A DNA stretch of 64,000 bases, taken from contig CAZTTG010000028.1 in NCBI GenBank assembly GCA_964615935.1, positions 4,236 to 68,235 on the forward strand. Direction: 5' to 3'. The translations under genes were made by a program, and so were the position numbers. Under the pieces are notes generated by a model, which made no database searches, had not been told where the DNA came from, and saw nothing but the letters and a program-made list of their open reading frames with translations. Position 1 is the first letter of the stretch; each line of letters opens with the position of its first letter. Positions 42,952-52,147 of this stretch are shown in pieces. The stretch is from CAZTTG01 sp964615935 (GTDB taxonomy: Bacteria; Planctomycetota; UBA1135; GCA-002686595).

Positions 42952-45900
42952 TCAGCCCTCCCCCTCCCCGCCCAGGAGCTCCTCCCGCTTCACCTCCGGC
43001 AGGTCCCGCTCGGGCCGGCCGCAGTCCCGGAACACGGTCAGCCAGTGGCCCATCCGGGTCTGGAGGAGATCGCCGCCGCCGATGAAGGGCATGACCACCC
43101 GGGCGATCCGGGCGCTGTCGACGAAGAGCAGCCACCGGCGGTTCCCGTCGGGGCTGTCCTCCATCCCCTCGGGGGCGCGGCCCGAGTGGCGGTGCGTGAC
43201 GAGCCGGGGGGGCGATTCGCAGCGGACCGCGAGCTCGGCGGCGAGCTCCGTGAGCGCCTCCTGGCCCAGGACCTCGGGCAGCGCGACGACGAGCGGCTGG
43301 GTGACGTACTCGCGCTCGAGCAGGCGGACCGCGCGGTCGACGCTCCGACGAGCGCTGCGCAGGAGATCCGCGCGGTCGAGCTCCTCGCCCGGCTCGAGCC
43401 ACGGTCGGGAGATCCACAAGAGCAGGCTGCCGTTGGGGGCGGGCTCCAGGCCGCGCACGGGGCGGTTCTCGAGCTCCCGGAAGGGGGTCCTCCCCTCGCG
43501 CGCGAGGTCCAGGCCGAGCGGCACCTCGCCGGGCACGCCCGCCAGGCGCGAGCGGTCCAGCCGCTCGACGGTCGGCTGGCGCACCCGCACCGCGCCGAAG
43601 CCCGTGGCGAATCCCAGGTAGCCCTCGATGGGGGCGCCGTCGACGGTGTGGTAGGCGCCCACGCGCTCCCCGTCGACGAAGGCGTGGACTGTCGGCCCGT
43701 CCACCAGGAGCTCGAGCTCGAAGGAGGTCTTGGGCCGCGGGAACTCCACCCGGCCGCGCGGCGTCGATCCCGGCAGGGCGCCGTCGCGGTCGCGCAGGCC
43801 GTGCAGGCTCCAGCCGACCGAGTCCAGCTCGGCGGCCTCCTCCTTCTCGCCGATCGCGTACATGAAGTCGCCGGCGTGGAACTGGAAGCGCACGTTCCGG
43901 TCGCGCCGGGTGTAGCCCAGGATCACCGCGCCCGAGAGGTAGGAGGTCGTGAACTGGATCCGCATCCTCGCCCGCCAGGTGCCGGGCAGGTTCCAGCGCC
44001 CGGCTCGCGCGAAGGCGTCGCGCTGGTGGGCGCGCGGGTCCACCTGACCGGTGCCGGTGCGCGGTCGGTGCCGCCCCACGATCAGGTCGCCGTCCTCGGT
44101 CTCGTACCAGAGCCCCGCGACCCGGCGCTCCTCGTAGCCCGTCAGCTCGTCCTCCACCCAGCCGTCCAGGCCGGCGTGTCGCGGCGGCGGGTCGAAGGGG
44201 TGGAGCATCTCGTCGGCCGCGAGCGGGGGCGCGGCGAGGGGCGCGATGCCCAGCCAGGCCGCCAGCCGATCGCGGTCGGCGGCGAGGGCGGACGAGGCCC
44301 GCTCGTGTCCCGCAGCCCGGCTCGCCTCGGCCGCCTCCTCCAGGCCGTCGAGGAGGGAGCGGGTCCTGGACAGGGACTTCAGGAAGGGCGCCCGCTCGGC
44401 CGGCGCGCCGTGGGGGAAGGCCAGGCGGTGGTCCATGGACCAGCTCGGCGCCCCGTCGCGCTGCTCCGCGAGGGCCCCGCGCAGCAGGCGCTCCGCCGCC
44501 GGAGTGCGGCCGTCCACGGCCAGGGCCCACACCAGCGCCCGGATGCCCTCCTCGGTCCTGCCCAGCTCGAGCAGGAGCTCGCCCGCCACCCGCGCCTGGT
44601 CCTGCCCGAACCAGGGCTCGGCGCGGTTGCGCGACCAGACCCAGGTGGGCTCGTCGTACACCCAGGGGTCGCCGCCGGGGGCCTGGTTGTCGCGGGTGTA
44701 GCGCTCCGTCCAGGGCTTGCGGTCCAGCCAGTAGAAGCCGCCGATGAAGGTGCCGAAGCGCTCCGCGAAGCCCTCGAGGTCCTCCGGCCGGCCCTCCCGC
44801 CCGTCGCAGAAGTGCTCCAGGAACCAGGCCATGGGGTCGCGGTTGCCGCGCGCCGCGCCCTCCATGTACCTCCTGAGGCGCTCGGCGAAGAGCGGCCGGC
44901 CGCCCTCCTCCCCGGTATTCAGGTACAGGTAGAGCGCGTAGCCCGCGACGTAGTTGTCGCGGTAGTCCTCGACCGTGCCCTCGATCAGCTTCGTCAGGTT
45001 TCCGAGGCCGCCGTAGCCCTTGACCATGGCGCCCTCGACCGTGCCGAAGAGCGCGTGATCGTCGATGAACTCGAGGTCGCTCGAGTGCCCGTAGGCCGCG
45101 CCGGTCCACACCGCCTTGCCCTCGGCCAGCCAGGCGGGGATGCCCGGGTAGATGGCGCCGTCGAAGCGGTGGGTGAGCTCGTGCGTCAGTCCCCGCCCCA
45201 GCCCCTCGATGGTGCCGCAGGAGAAGCGCAGGGTGGTGAGGTCGCCCGACTGGAATCCCCCGGCCCACCAGAAGGGCGAGCCCTCGGACTCGAGCCCGTG
45301 GGCCTCGGGCACGAGGCGCACCGTGCCGGGCCTCTCGAGGAAGGGATCGCGGCCGAAGAAGCCCGCCAGACGGCGGTGGTGGTCCTCGACCGTGCGCGCC
45401 GCGCCGAGCAGGGTCTGGAAGCCGCAGTCGGTCTCGAGCCGGTACATGCCCTCCGGCGAGACGGCCACCCCGGGGGAGGCGAAGCTCGCGTGCTCGCGCG
45501 TCAGGGCCTCGAGCTCCTCGGTGGTGAGCAGCTCGAGCTCCTCCACGGTCCAGGGCTCGCCCGCTCGATCGGCGAGCTGCTCGCGGGCGCGGGCCAGGCC
45601 TCGGGCGGCCTCCTCCCGCAGCTTGCCCAGCTCCGGGGGCGTGGGGCCCTTCAGGTCCTTGAAGTCGGCCTGCACCGCGAGGCCGTGCAGACACCGCGCG
45701 GCCCGCATGGCCTCGCCCGTCCTGCGGTTGGAGAGGGCGCTCGAGAGCACCCGCTCCAGCGAGGCGATCACCTGCGTGGAGAGGCGCCCCGGAATCTCGA
45801 GGGTCGGCGCGGCGCCGGCGAAGAGCTCCGCCTCGAGCGCGGGCGAGGCCTGCGCGAGGTCCAGCGCGGCGCGCCGGGCCCAGTCGGCGACGAGGAGCTC

Positions 45901-46326
45901 CTCGGGAATGCGCGAGCCCCTCTTCTGACGGGCCGCGGCGAAGGCCGCGAGCTCCCGCGCCGCCGCCGCGCGCTCCGCGGCGATGCGCTCGGGCCCGGGA
46001 TCGTCCGGCGGAAGCAGGCGCTTGAGGGCGCTCGCGGGCTTCGCCTTGCCGCTCGAGTCCGCCGCAGCCGCCCACCAGGCGTGGGCCCAGAGGGCTCGGG
46101 CGTCCGGATCGGCGGCCGAGGCCTCCAGCAGGAGCTCGAGGATCTCGGTCGAATGAGGCGCGCGTACCAGCGCGTTCTGCAGGTGGTGGGCGGCCTCGGC
46201 CGCTCGGCCCTCGGCCAGGGCCCGTCGACCCACCTCCAGCGGGCCGGCCGCCGAGCCGGTCTGGGAGGCGGCGACCGCGGCCAGGCCGAGGCCGGCCGCC
46301 GCGAGCAGCAGCGGGCGCGAGAGCAT
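42952..46326 (-). CDS. large exported protein with gluzincin-like metallopeptidase motif, 1,124 aa
   Basis: ATG 46326 gives a signal sequence (MLSRPLLLAAAGLGLAAVAAS). TPR-like helices occur early (GRAAEAAHHLQNALVRAP). The motif LTHELTHRF has His382-Glu383-xx-His386, and a downstream WLAEGKAVW provides the third-ligand Glu of gluzincins. The region around residues 750-900 looks like a concanavalin/jellyroll fold (VRFQFHAGDFMYAIGEKEE). The C-terminus is not recognised. It is probably a periplasmic or surface protein whose peptidase activity is untested; similar DUF1570-like proteins are common in planctomycetes. It lies 11 bases downstream of the epimerase gene on the same strand. Confidence 0.8.
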   Translation of the reverse strand: MLSRPLLLAAAGLGLAAVAASQTGSAAGPLEVGRRALAEGRAAEAAHHLQNALVRAPHSTEILELLLEASAADPDARALWAHAWWAAAADSSGKAKPASALKRLLPPDDPGPERIAAERAAAARELAAFAAARQKRGSRIPEELLVADWARRAALDLAQASPALEAELFAGAAPTLEIPGRLSTQVIASLERVLSSALSNRRTGEAMRAARCLHGLAVQADFKDLKGPTPPELGKLREEAARGLARAREQLADRAGEPWTVEELELLTTEELEALTREHASFASPGVAVSPEGMYRLETDCGFQTLLGAARTVEDHHRRLAGFFGRDPFLERPGTVRLVPEAHGLESEGSPFWWAGGFQSGDLTTLRFSCGTIEGLGRGLTHELTHRFDGAIYPGIPAWLAEGKAVWTGAAYGHSSDLEFIDDHALFGTVEGAMVKGYGGLGNLTKLIEGTVEDYRDNYVAGYALYLYLNTGEEGGRPLFAERLRRYMEGAARGNRDPMAWFLEHFCDGREGRPEDLEGFAERFGTFIGGFYWLDRKPWTERYTRDNQAPGGDPWVYDEPTWVWSRNRAEPWFGQDQARVAGELLLELGRTEEGIRALVWALAVDGRTPAAERLLRGALAEQRDGAPSWSMDHRLAFPHGAPAERAPFLKSLSRTRSLLDGLEEAAEASRAAGHERASSALAADRDRLAAWLGIAPLAAPPLAADEMLHPFDPPPRHAGLDGWVEDELTGYEERRVAGLWYETEDGDLIVGRHRPRTGTGQVDPRAHQRDAFARAGRWNLPGTWRARMRIQFTTSYLSGAVILGYTRRDRNVRFQFHAGDFMYAIGEKEEAAELDSVGWSLHGLRDRDGALPGSTPRGRVEFPRPKTSFELELLVDGPTVHAFVDGERVGAYHTVDGAPIEGYLGFATGFGAVRVRQPTVERLDRSRLAGVPGEVPLGLDLAREGRTPFRELENRPVRGLEPAPNGSLLLWISRPWLEPGEELDRADLLRSARRSVDRAVRLLEREYVTQPLVVALPEVLGQEALTELAAELAVRCESPPRLVTHRHSGRAPEGMEDSPDGNRRWLLFVDSARIARVVMPFIGGGDLLQTRMGHWLTVFRDCGRPERDLPEVKREELLGGEGEG

Positions 46327-46337
46327 CGCCTGCGGTT

Positions 46338-47324
46338 CTACACCATCGGCGGGGATCCCGCCTCCCCCGCCCGCAGATCGGCGATCGCGTCGTCCACGAT
46401 CTCCTCCAGCGGCGTATCCGGGACGAAGCCGGTGGCCTCGCGCAGGCGGCTGAGGTCGGGGACGCGGCGGCGCATGTCCTCGAAGCCCTCGGCATAGGCC
46501 TCCTCGTAGGGGACGAAGGCGATGGGCGAGGAGCTGCCGGCCCGCTCCCGGACCAGCTCGGCCAGCTCGAGGATCGAGATCTCGCGGTCGGAGCCCACGT
46601 TGAAGACCCGCCCGAGGGAGCGCTCGTCGGCCATCAGGCGGCGGGTGGCCTCCACGACATCGCGCACGTGGGCGAAGCAGCGGGTCTGCTGGCCGTCGCC
46701 GTGCACCGCGATCGGCTCCCCGCACAGGGCCTGGCCGACGAAGCTCGGCAGCACCATGCCGTAGCGGCCGACCTGACGCGGACCCACGGTGTTGAAGAAG
46801 CGCACCACCAGCACCGGCACGCCCCGCTCCCGCTGGTAGGCGAAGGCCATCCACTCGTCCAGGGCCTTGGAGCAGGCGTAGGACCAGCGCGATCGCGTGG
46901 TCGCGCCCAGGTTCAGGTCGTCGTCCTCGCGGAAGGGGATCCCGTTCCCCTTGCCGTAGACCTCGGAGGTGGAGGCGACCAGCACCGGGCAGCGCGCCTC
47001 GGCCGCGGCCTCCAGCACCACCTCGGTGGCGCGCACGTTGGTGTGGATGGTGTGCGTCGGGCGCTCGACGATCAGCCGCACCCCGACCGCGGCCGCGAGG
47101 TGCGCGATCCAGTCGGCGTCACGCGCGAGCTCGGCGACCAGCGGGGCGTCGAGGGCCGAGCCGATGCGGTGCTCGAAGCCCGGCCGGCCCACCAGGCCCT
47201 GGATGTTCTCCAGGCGGCCGGTGGAGAGGTCGTCGAGCACGGAGACCTCGTCGCCGCCCTCCAGCAGGCGCTCGGCCAGGTGCGAGCCGATGAAACCGGC
47301 CCCGCCGGTGATCAGGACCTTCAT
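46338..47324 (-). CDS. NAD-dependent epimerase/dehydratase (UDP-sugar type)
   Basis: A 328-residue extended short-chain dehydrogenase. The NAD loop is ITGGAGFIGSHLAERLL (glycines at about 7, 8, 10 and 13), followed by VLDDLSTG. The catalytic triad region shows ASTSEVYGK (Ser) and RWSYACSKALDEW (Tyr-x3-Lys). Later blocks are RFFNTVGPRQ and GDGQQTRCFAHVRDVV. The family interconverts or decarboxylates UDP-sugars for surface polysaccharides. UDP-glucuronate decarboxylase-like and GalE-like activities are both possible. It lies upstream of the large metallopeptidase-like gene in the same direction. Confidence 0.92.
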   Translation of the reverse strand: MKVLITGGAGFIGSHLAERLLEGGDEVSVLDDLSTGRLENIQGLVGRPGFEHRIGSALDAPLVAELARDADWIAHLAAAVGVRLIVERPTHTIHTNVRATEVVLEAAAEARCPVLVASTSEVYGKGNGIPFREDDDLNLGATTRSRWSYACSKALDEWMAFAYQRERGVPVLVVRFFNTVGPRQVGRYGMVLPSFVGQALCGEPIAVHGDGQQTRCFAHVRDVVEATRRLMADERSLGRVFNVGSDREISILELAELVRERAGSSSPIAFVPYEEAYAEGFEDMRRRVPDLSRLREATGFVPDTPLEEIVDDAIADLRAGEAGSPPMV

Positions 47325-47377
47325 GTGCGGGCCTCGGATGCGAGCAGTAGACTCGGAGCCCCCGCCCGGAGTCCACG

Positions 47378-48265
47378 ATGTGCAAGCCGATCCTCCCCCT
47401 TCTGCTGGCCCTCGCCGGGGCCTGCGCCGCCCCGCCGCGAAACCCGATCGAGGACGCCGGCCCCGCCGAGCTCGTGGCGGGCGGATTCCAGTTCATCGAG
47501 GGGCCGGTCTGGTCCCCCGAGGAGGGGGCCCTCTTCTTCTCCGACATCCCCGCCAGCCGGATCCACCGCCTCGATCCGCCCGACGCAGTCTCGACCTTTC
47601 GCGAGGAGAGCCGCGACGCCAACGGCCTGATCCTCGACCGCGAGGGGCGCCTGCTCGTCTGCGAGCACGGGGCCCGCCGCATCTCGCGCACCGAGGCGGA
47701 CGGCTCGGTGGTGCCGCTGCTGGACGAGTTCGAGGGCGCGAGGCTGAACTCGCCCAACGACCTCTGCCTGCGATCGGACGGCAACCTCTACTTCACCGAC
47801 CCGCCCTACGGCCTTCGCGGCCGCGAGCCGGACCTGGACGGGGTGCACGTGTTCCGCCGGGACCCCGACGGCGGGATGAGCGTCGTGTGGAGGGGCGGCT
47901 TCGAGGCGCGGCCCAACGGCATCGGGCTCTCGCCCGACGAGCGGACGCTCTACGTGGCCTTCACCGACACCGGGCGCATCCTGGCCTTCGAGCTGGATCG
48001 CGAGGGCGTCCCCGGAGCGGGGCGCGACTTCGCCGCCACCGCGGGCGGGGCCGACGGCCTGGCGCTCGACCGGCACGGCAACGTCTATGCGTCCACCAGC
48101 GCGGGCATCGAGGTCTTCGCGCCGGACGGAACCCGCTGGGGCGCGATCGAGATCCCCGAGAAGCCCGCCAACTGCGCCTTCGGCGACCCCGACGCGCGCA
48201 GCCTCTACGTGACCGCGCGCACCGGGCTCTACCGGGTGCGGCTGGCGGTCAAGGGCAGGTACTGA
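47378..48265 (+). CDS. SMP-30/gluconolactonase family protein, exported
   Basis: A 295-residue beta-propeller of the SMP-30/gluconolactonase/LRE family. Signatures are FIEGPVWSPEEGALFFSDI, LNSPNDLCLRSDGNLYFTDPPYG and GGADGLALDRHGNVYAS. The N-terminus (PILPLLLALAGACAAPP) is a signal sequence with a Cys at the expected lipoprotein position, although the -3 residue is Ala, so lipidation is uncertain. Members hydrolyse sugar lactones. It is transcribed divergently from the epimerase gene. Confidence 0.9.
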   Translation: MCKPILPLLLALAGACAAPPRNPIEDAGPAELVAGGFQFIEGPVWSPEEGALFFSDIPASRIHRLDPPDAVSTFREESRDANGLILDREGRLLVCEHGARRISRTEADGSVVPLLDEFEGARLNSPNDLCLRSDGNLYFTDPPYGLRGREPDLDGVHVFRRDPDGGMSVVWRGGFEARPNGIGLSPDERTLYVAFTDTGRILAFELDREGVPGAGRDFAATAGGADGLALDRHGNVYASTSAGIEVFAPDGTRWGAIEIPEKPANCAFGDPDARSLYVTARTGLYRVRLAVKGRY

Positions 48266-48363
48266 GCGGTTCATGAGCAGGAAGAAGGCCCCCTCTCCGC
48301 TGCCGCGTCCCACGGCGTGATGCAGGAGAGGAGGCCGTTCGCGTCCTCGGGTGGTTCGCCGGT

Positions 48364-49761
48364 CTACTCCATACGGCTCCGCACGGTGACCGTGGCCTCG
48401 AAGCAGAAGAGGTCCGGCAGGGGAGCCTCGGCCCGGGCCCTCGTGGCGGGCTCGAGCTTGATGGAGCTGACGACGCCGGCGCCGGGGAGGTCGCTCTCGA
48501 GAGCCGACAGGAAGGTGAGGATCCTGGATCGCGAGAAGCTGGCGTCCTCCTCCGCCGTCCGAATCCGGATCATGTGGTCCACGAGGTTCGCGCCGAGCGG
48601 ATCCACCCGCGGCGAGAGGTCCACCTCGCCGATGCGGCTCTCTCCACCAAGGGCCAGGGCGCGGATGGAGGATTCGGGGTAGGAGAGGATCTCGGCCTCC
48701 GGTGACACGATCCCCCCGGGCGCGAGGGACACCTCGATCCGCAGCCGGTCGATGACCACGAAGTCGCCCGAGACGTGCGCCAGGGTACGGGGGTTGCTGA
48801 GCTCCATGCACCACGAGCTCTCCAGGAGCCGGGCGCGCATGGACTCGTAGTCGGCCGTCGCGGCGATGGTGCTCTCCGCCCGGACCACCAGGTCCAGCAC
48901 CACGTCGATGCGATCCGGCTGCCCGCCCCGTCCTCGCCGGTAGCTGGACGCGAGCCGACGGATCTCCGCTCCCGCCGCCTCGCCCGGGCCTTCCTCCACG
49001 ACCGCGATCACGCGGCGCGCGGCCTCCAGAGCGGAGAGGGGGACCTGGAGCGCGGAGCGCTGGGGCTCGAAGGCCGGCTGCCCGGCGGGCTCGATGCCAG
49101 GGACCTCCCCGACCATTCCGAGCCGCTGCAGCGCGCGCATCCGCCCGGTGACGTGCAGGGCCGCACCCTGCAGGATCAGGAGCGTCCCGTCCGGGCTGGC
49201 GCAGGCGCGCTCGAAGGGGCGGCCGCCCCCCAGGAGACGCAGCGCCTCCACGGCCTCGCGGGCGCCCCGCGCCTCGAAGGGCACCACCAGGCGGACCAGG
49301 AAGGCGGGGTGATCGGCGAGGCCGGCGAGGTCTCCGATCTCCACGTCCCGAAGCGGAGGCGAGCCCTGCTCGTCGAGCTGCTCCGAGAAGACGCCCAGGA
49401 GCCGCGGCTCCGCCGGGTGCAGCTCGGCCACGACCAGGCCGTGGCGCAGGAGCACCGACTCGACGAAGGGCCACACCTGCTCCGCGGGGATCTCGGTCCT
49501 CCCCCTCAGCCCGGAGGGGATCTTGGCCAGGTGTCGCTCGAGCGGGGCCGAGAGGCAGATGCGCAGGCCCGAGGCTCGGGCGAGCTCGTCGATCGCGTCC
49601 AGCACGCTCGGCTCGGCGCGCTTGGCCTCGCCCGCCTCGAGCTGGGCGAGAATCGGGAGGGCGCGGACGGGCTCGACCGGGGAGCCGGCGTGGGCCCCGA
49701 TGGCCGAGAGGGCGAGACAGCCGGCGAGTCCCAGGGAGGCGATCAGGGAAGTCGAGTGCAT
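48364..49761 (-). CDS. exported protein with secretin N-domain-like repeats, 465 aa
   Basis: ATG 49761 opens a clear signal peptide (SLIASLGLAGCLALSAIGAHA). Two regions, about 55-135 and 155-215, have the pattern of the N0/N1 domains of GspD-type secretins, for example VRLVVPFEARGAREAVEALRLL followed by SPDGTLLILQGAALHVTGRMRALQRLG. There is no pore (secretin) domain after them. The C-terminal part is unfamiliar. It may be a periplasmic adaptor or a decayed relative. It is divergent from the sulfatase-like gene. Confidence 0.68.
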   Translation of the reverse strand: MHSTSLIASLGLAGCLALSAIGAHAGSPVEPVRALPILAQLEAGEAKRAEPSVLDAIDELARASGLRICLSAPLERHLAKIPSGLRGRTEIPAEQVWPFVESVLLRHGLVVAELHPAEPRLLGVFSEQLDEQGSPPLRDVEIGDLAGLADHPAFLVRLVVPFEARGAREAVEALRLLGGGRPFERACASPDGTLLILQGAALHVTGRMRALQRLGMVGEVPGIEPAGQPAFEPQRSALQVPLSALEAARRVIAVVEEGPGEAAGAEIRRLASSYRRGRGGQPDRIDVVLDLVVRAESTIAATADYESMRARLLESSWCMELSNPRTLAHVSGDFVVIDRLRIEVSLAPGGIVSPEAEILSYPESSIRALALGGESRIGEVDLSPRVDPLGANLVDHMIRIRTAEEDASFSRSRILTFLSALESDLPGAGVVSSIKLEPATRARAEAPLPDLFCFEATVTVRSRME

Positions 49762-49917
49762 GGATCCTCCAGTGCCACGGAGATGTGGGTTCGCGGGAAG
49801 CGAGCCGAGCTGCCGGCCGGGGATGCGACCGAGCAGAGGGACGCGGGGGGCCTCTGGATCTTCCCGCGAGCTCGCCCCCGCTCCCGGCGCGCCCCCGCCG
49901 GGGGTAGACTGGGCCCG

Positions 49918-52101
49918 ATGCGGGCTCTCAGACGGCGCGTCACGGCCGCTTCGATCCTCGCGCTGGCGGCCTCCTGCGGCGGCGGGACCGAGGCCGTCGA
50001 GCTCGGTGGGGGGAGCCTGCACCTCATCGACCTGCCGGAGGGGGTCCGCGTGCTCGAGGGGGCCGCCGGGAGCCCGGCCGGGGCCGCGATCCTGGGAGCC
50101 GACGAGATCTGGGTGCGGGAGCGCGTGGACCGGACGAGCTGGGCGGTCGTGGAGCGGGACGCCCCGCCTCGGGCCTGGAGGGCGCGGACCCGCTTCCCCG
50201 CGCTCGGGGCGAGCGGCGCGGATCTCCCCGATCTCGAGCCGGGCGAGGTCCGCGTCGATCCGGAGGGGGTCGTGATCGCCGCCGCGGGAGGAGAGGAGCA
50301 GCCGCCCAAGCGCCTCCCCATCGTCTACCCGGCGAGCGGCCGCTCCGTCCGCGCCGCGCTCGCGTATCGCGCGGGGGAGGACCGCCTCGCCCCGCGCGAG
50401 CTCACCCTGGATCGCGAGACCCGTCGGGCCCTCACGCTCCCCCTGCCCGGGCGGCTGGGCTTCGCGATCGAGGAGGTCCCCGAGCGCGCCCGGCTTCGCT
50501 TCGCCGTGGCCCTCCACGACGTGCGCCTGAGCCACGAGCGGCCCGGCCCGCGCGAGGGCCCGCGGGGCGCCGACTTCCGGCTGGTGGTGCGGGACCGGGC
50601 GGGCGAGGAGAGCCTCCTCTTCCAGCGGGAGGTGGGGGAGCGGGGCATGGGGGTGGACCACTACCACGGGATCGAGGTGGGCCTGGCCGAGTGGGCCGGC
50701 CGCAGCGTGGAGCTGCACTTCTCCTGCGCGTTCCCCGATCCCTCCGGGGCCGCGCCGGAGTGGATCGGCCTGGCCTCCATCGCCGAGCCCCAGCTCACCT
50801 CGGGATCGGACACCTCTCTGCCGAACGTCCTCCTGGTCGTGATCGACACCCTGCGCGCCGACCGGCTCGGCTGCTACGGCTGGGAGCGCGCGCACACGCC
50901 CAGCATCGATCGCCTGGCGCGCGAGGGGGTCCGCTTCGCGGACGCCATGAGCCCCTCCGCCTGGACCCTGCCCTCGCACGCCTCGCTCTTCACCTCGACC
51001 TATCCCAGCCAGCACGCGGTGTGGAGCGAGCAGCGGCTGCCCGAGGGCCTCCCCACCCTGGCCGAGCTCCTGCGCGACTGCGGCTACTCGACCGCGGCCA
51101 TCACCGAGGGCGGCTTCGTGCGCGCGGTCTACGGCCTGGCCCGGGGCTTCGACGTCTTCAACTCCGGGCCGGGCGGGGTCCGGGACACGGTGGACGCGGC
51201 GATCGACTGGATCGAGGGCGCCCAGCGGCCCTTCTTCGCCTTCGTCCAGACCTACTGCGTGCACGCGCCCTACGATCCGCCGCAGGAGTGGCGCTCGAAG
51301 CTGGTGCGGCCCTACTCCGGCGAGCTGCCCGCGAGCGTGCGCCCCAGCGACAACCCCTGGGGCCGGTTCGGGACGGGCCGACCCGACGAGCGGGATCTCA
51401 CCTACGTCCAGGACCTCTACGACGCCGAGATCGCCTTCGCCGACGAGCAGATCGGGCGCCTGCTGGAGCGCCTGGAGGCGGAGGGGCTCGAGGAGAGCAC
51501 CCTGGTCGTCCTGACCTCCGACCACGGCGAGGAGTTCTTCGACCACGGGCAGACCGGGCACGGCTGGAGCCTCTACCAGGAGCAGCTCCACGTCCCCCTG
51601 ATCCTCCGCTGGGGGGGCGCCTTCGAGGGAGGGGCGGTGGTCCGCCACCCGGTGCACCTGCTCGACGTGGCCCCGACCCTGGCGCGGGCCGCGCGCGCCG
51701 CCGCGCCCGCGGGCTGGGCGGGGATCCCCCTCTCCCTCGAGCCAAGCCCGGGCGCCGACCGGCCGCTCTTCGCGCCCATGCGCCAGCATTTCCTGCCGCG
51801 GATGCGGGGGGTGCCGGCGGCGGCCCTGCGGGAGGGGAACCTCAAGTTCGTCGACTTCCCCGAGGGCGGCCGCCCTGGGGACCCCCAGCAGGGAGCCGCG
51901 CTCTACGACCTGGCCGGGGATCCGGCCGAGCGGGAGAGCATCCTGGAGCCCGCCGATCTCGAGCGCTGGACGCGCAAGCTCGAGGGGCTGCGGGCGCGCT
52001 TCGGCCCCCGGGGCGAGGCCCTCTCGGTCGAGCCCGCCGACCGCACCGATCTCGATGCGCTGGGGTACCTCGGCGGCGAGGCGGACGACGAGCAGGATTG
52101 A
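49918..52101 (+). CDS. sulfatase-like alkaline phosphatase superfamily protein, probable lipoprotein
   Basis: A 727-residue protein with signal sequence (RRVTAASILALAASCGGG) and a large N-terminal beta-rich region to about 300. The sulfatase fold follows, with VVIDTLRADRLGCYG, TPSIDRLAREGVRF and LTSDHGEEFFDHGQTGHGW. The nucleophile stretch is SAWTLPSHASLFT, so the residue at the formylglycine position is Thr350, not Cys or Ser. Classic sulfatase maturation is therefore not expected. A phosphotransferase or phosphodiesterase activity is an alternative. It is followed 46 bases later by the Tat-exported isomerase. Confidence 0.85.
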   Translation: MRALRRRVTAASILALAASCGGGTEAVELGGGSLHLIDLPEGVRVLEGAAGSPAGAAILGADEIWVRERVDRTSWAVVERDAPPRAWRARTRFPALGASGADLPDLEPGEVRVDPEGVVIAAAGGEEQPPKRLPIVYPASGRSVRAALAYRAGEDRLAPRELTLDRETRRALTLPLPGRLGFAIEEVPERARLRFAVALHDVRLSHERPGPREGPRGADFRLVVRDRAGEESLLFQREVGERGMGVDHYHGIEVGLAEWAGRSVELHFSCAFPDPSGAAPEWIGLASIAEPQLTSGSDTSLPNVLLVVIDTLRADRLGCYGWERAHTPSIDRLAREGVRFADAMSPSAWTLPSHASLFTSTYPSQHAVWSEQRLPEGLPTLAELLRDCGYSTAAITEGGFVRAVYGLARGFDVFNSGPGGVRDTVDAAIDWIEGAQRPFFAFVQTYCVHAPYDPPQEWRSKLVRPYSGELPASVRPSDNPWGRFGTGRPDERDLTYVQDLYDAEIAFADEQIGRLLERLEAEGLEESTLVVLTSDHGEEFFDHGQTGHGWSLYQEQLHVPLILRWGGAFEGGAVVRHPVHLLDVAPTLARAARAAAPAGWAGIPLSLEPSPGADRPLFAPMRQHFLPRMRGVPAAALREGNLKFVDFPEGGRPGDPQQGAALYDLAGDPAERESILEPADLERWTRKLEGLRARFGPRGEALSVEPADRTDLDALGYLGGEADDEQD

Positions 52102-52147
52102 AGGCCGCGATTCACCACTGGAACGCACCACCCGCAAGGAGGCCGAG

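Noticed and set aside
43045..46497. 1,150-codon plus-strand open frame
   Set aside because: It lies exactly antisense to the metallopeptidase-like protein, is rich in Gly/Ala/Arg/Val without any domain, and reflects the low stop frequency of GC-rich DNA.
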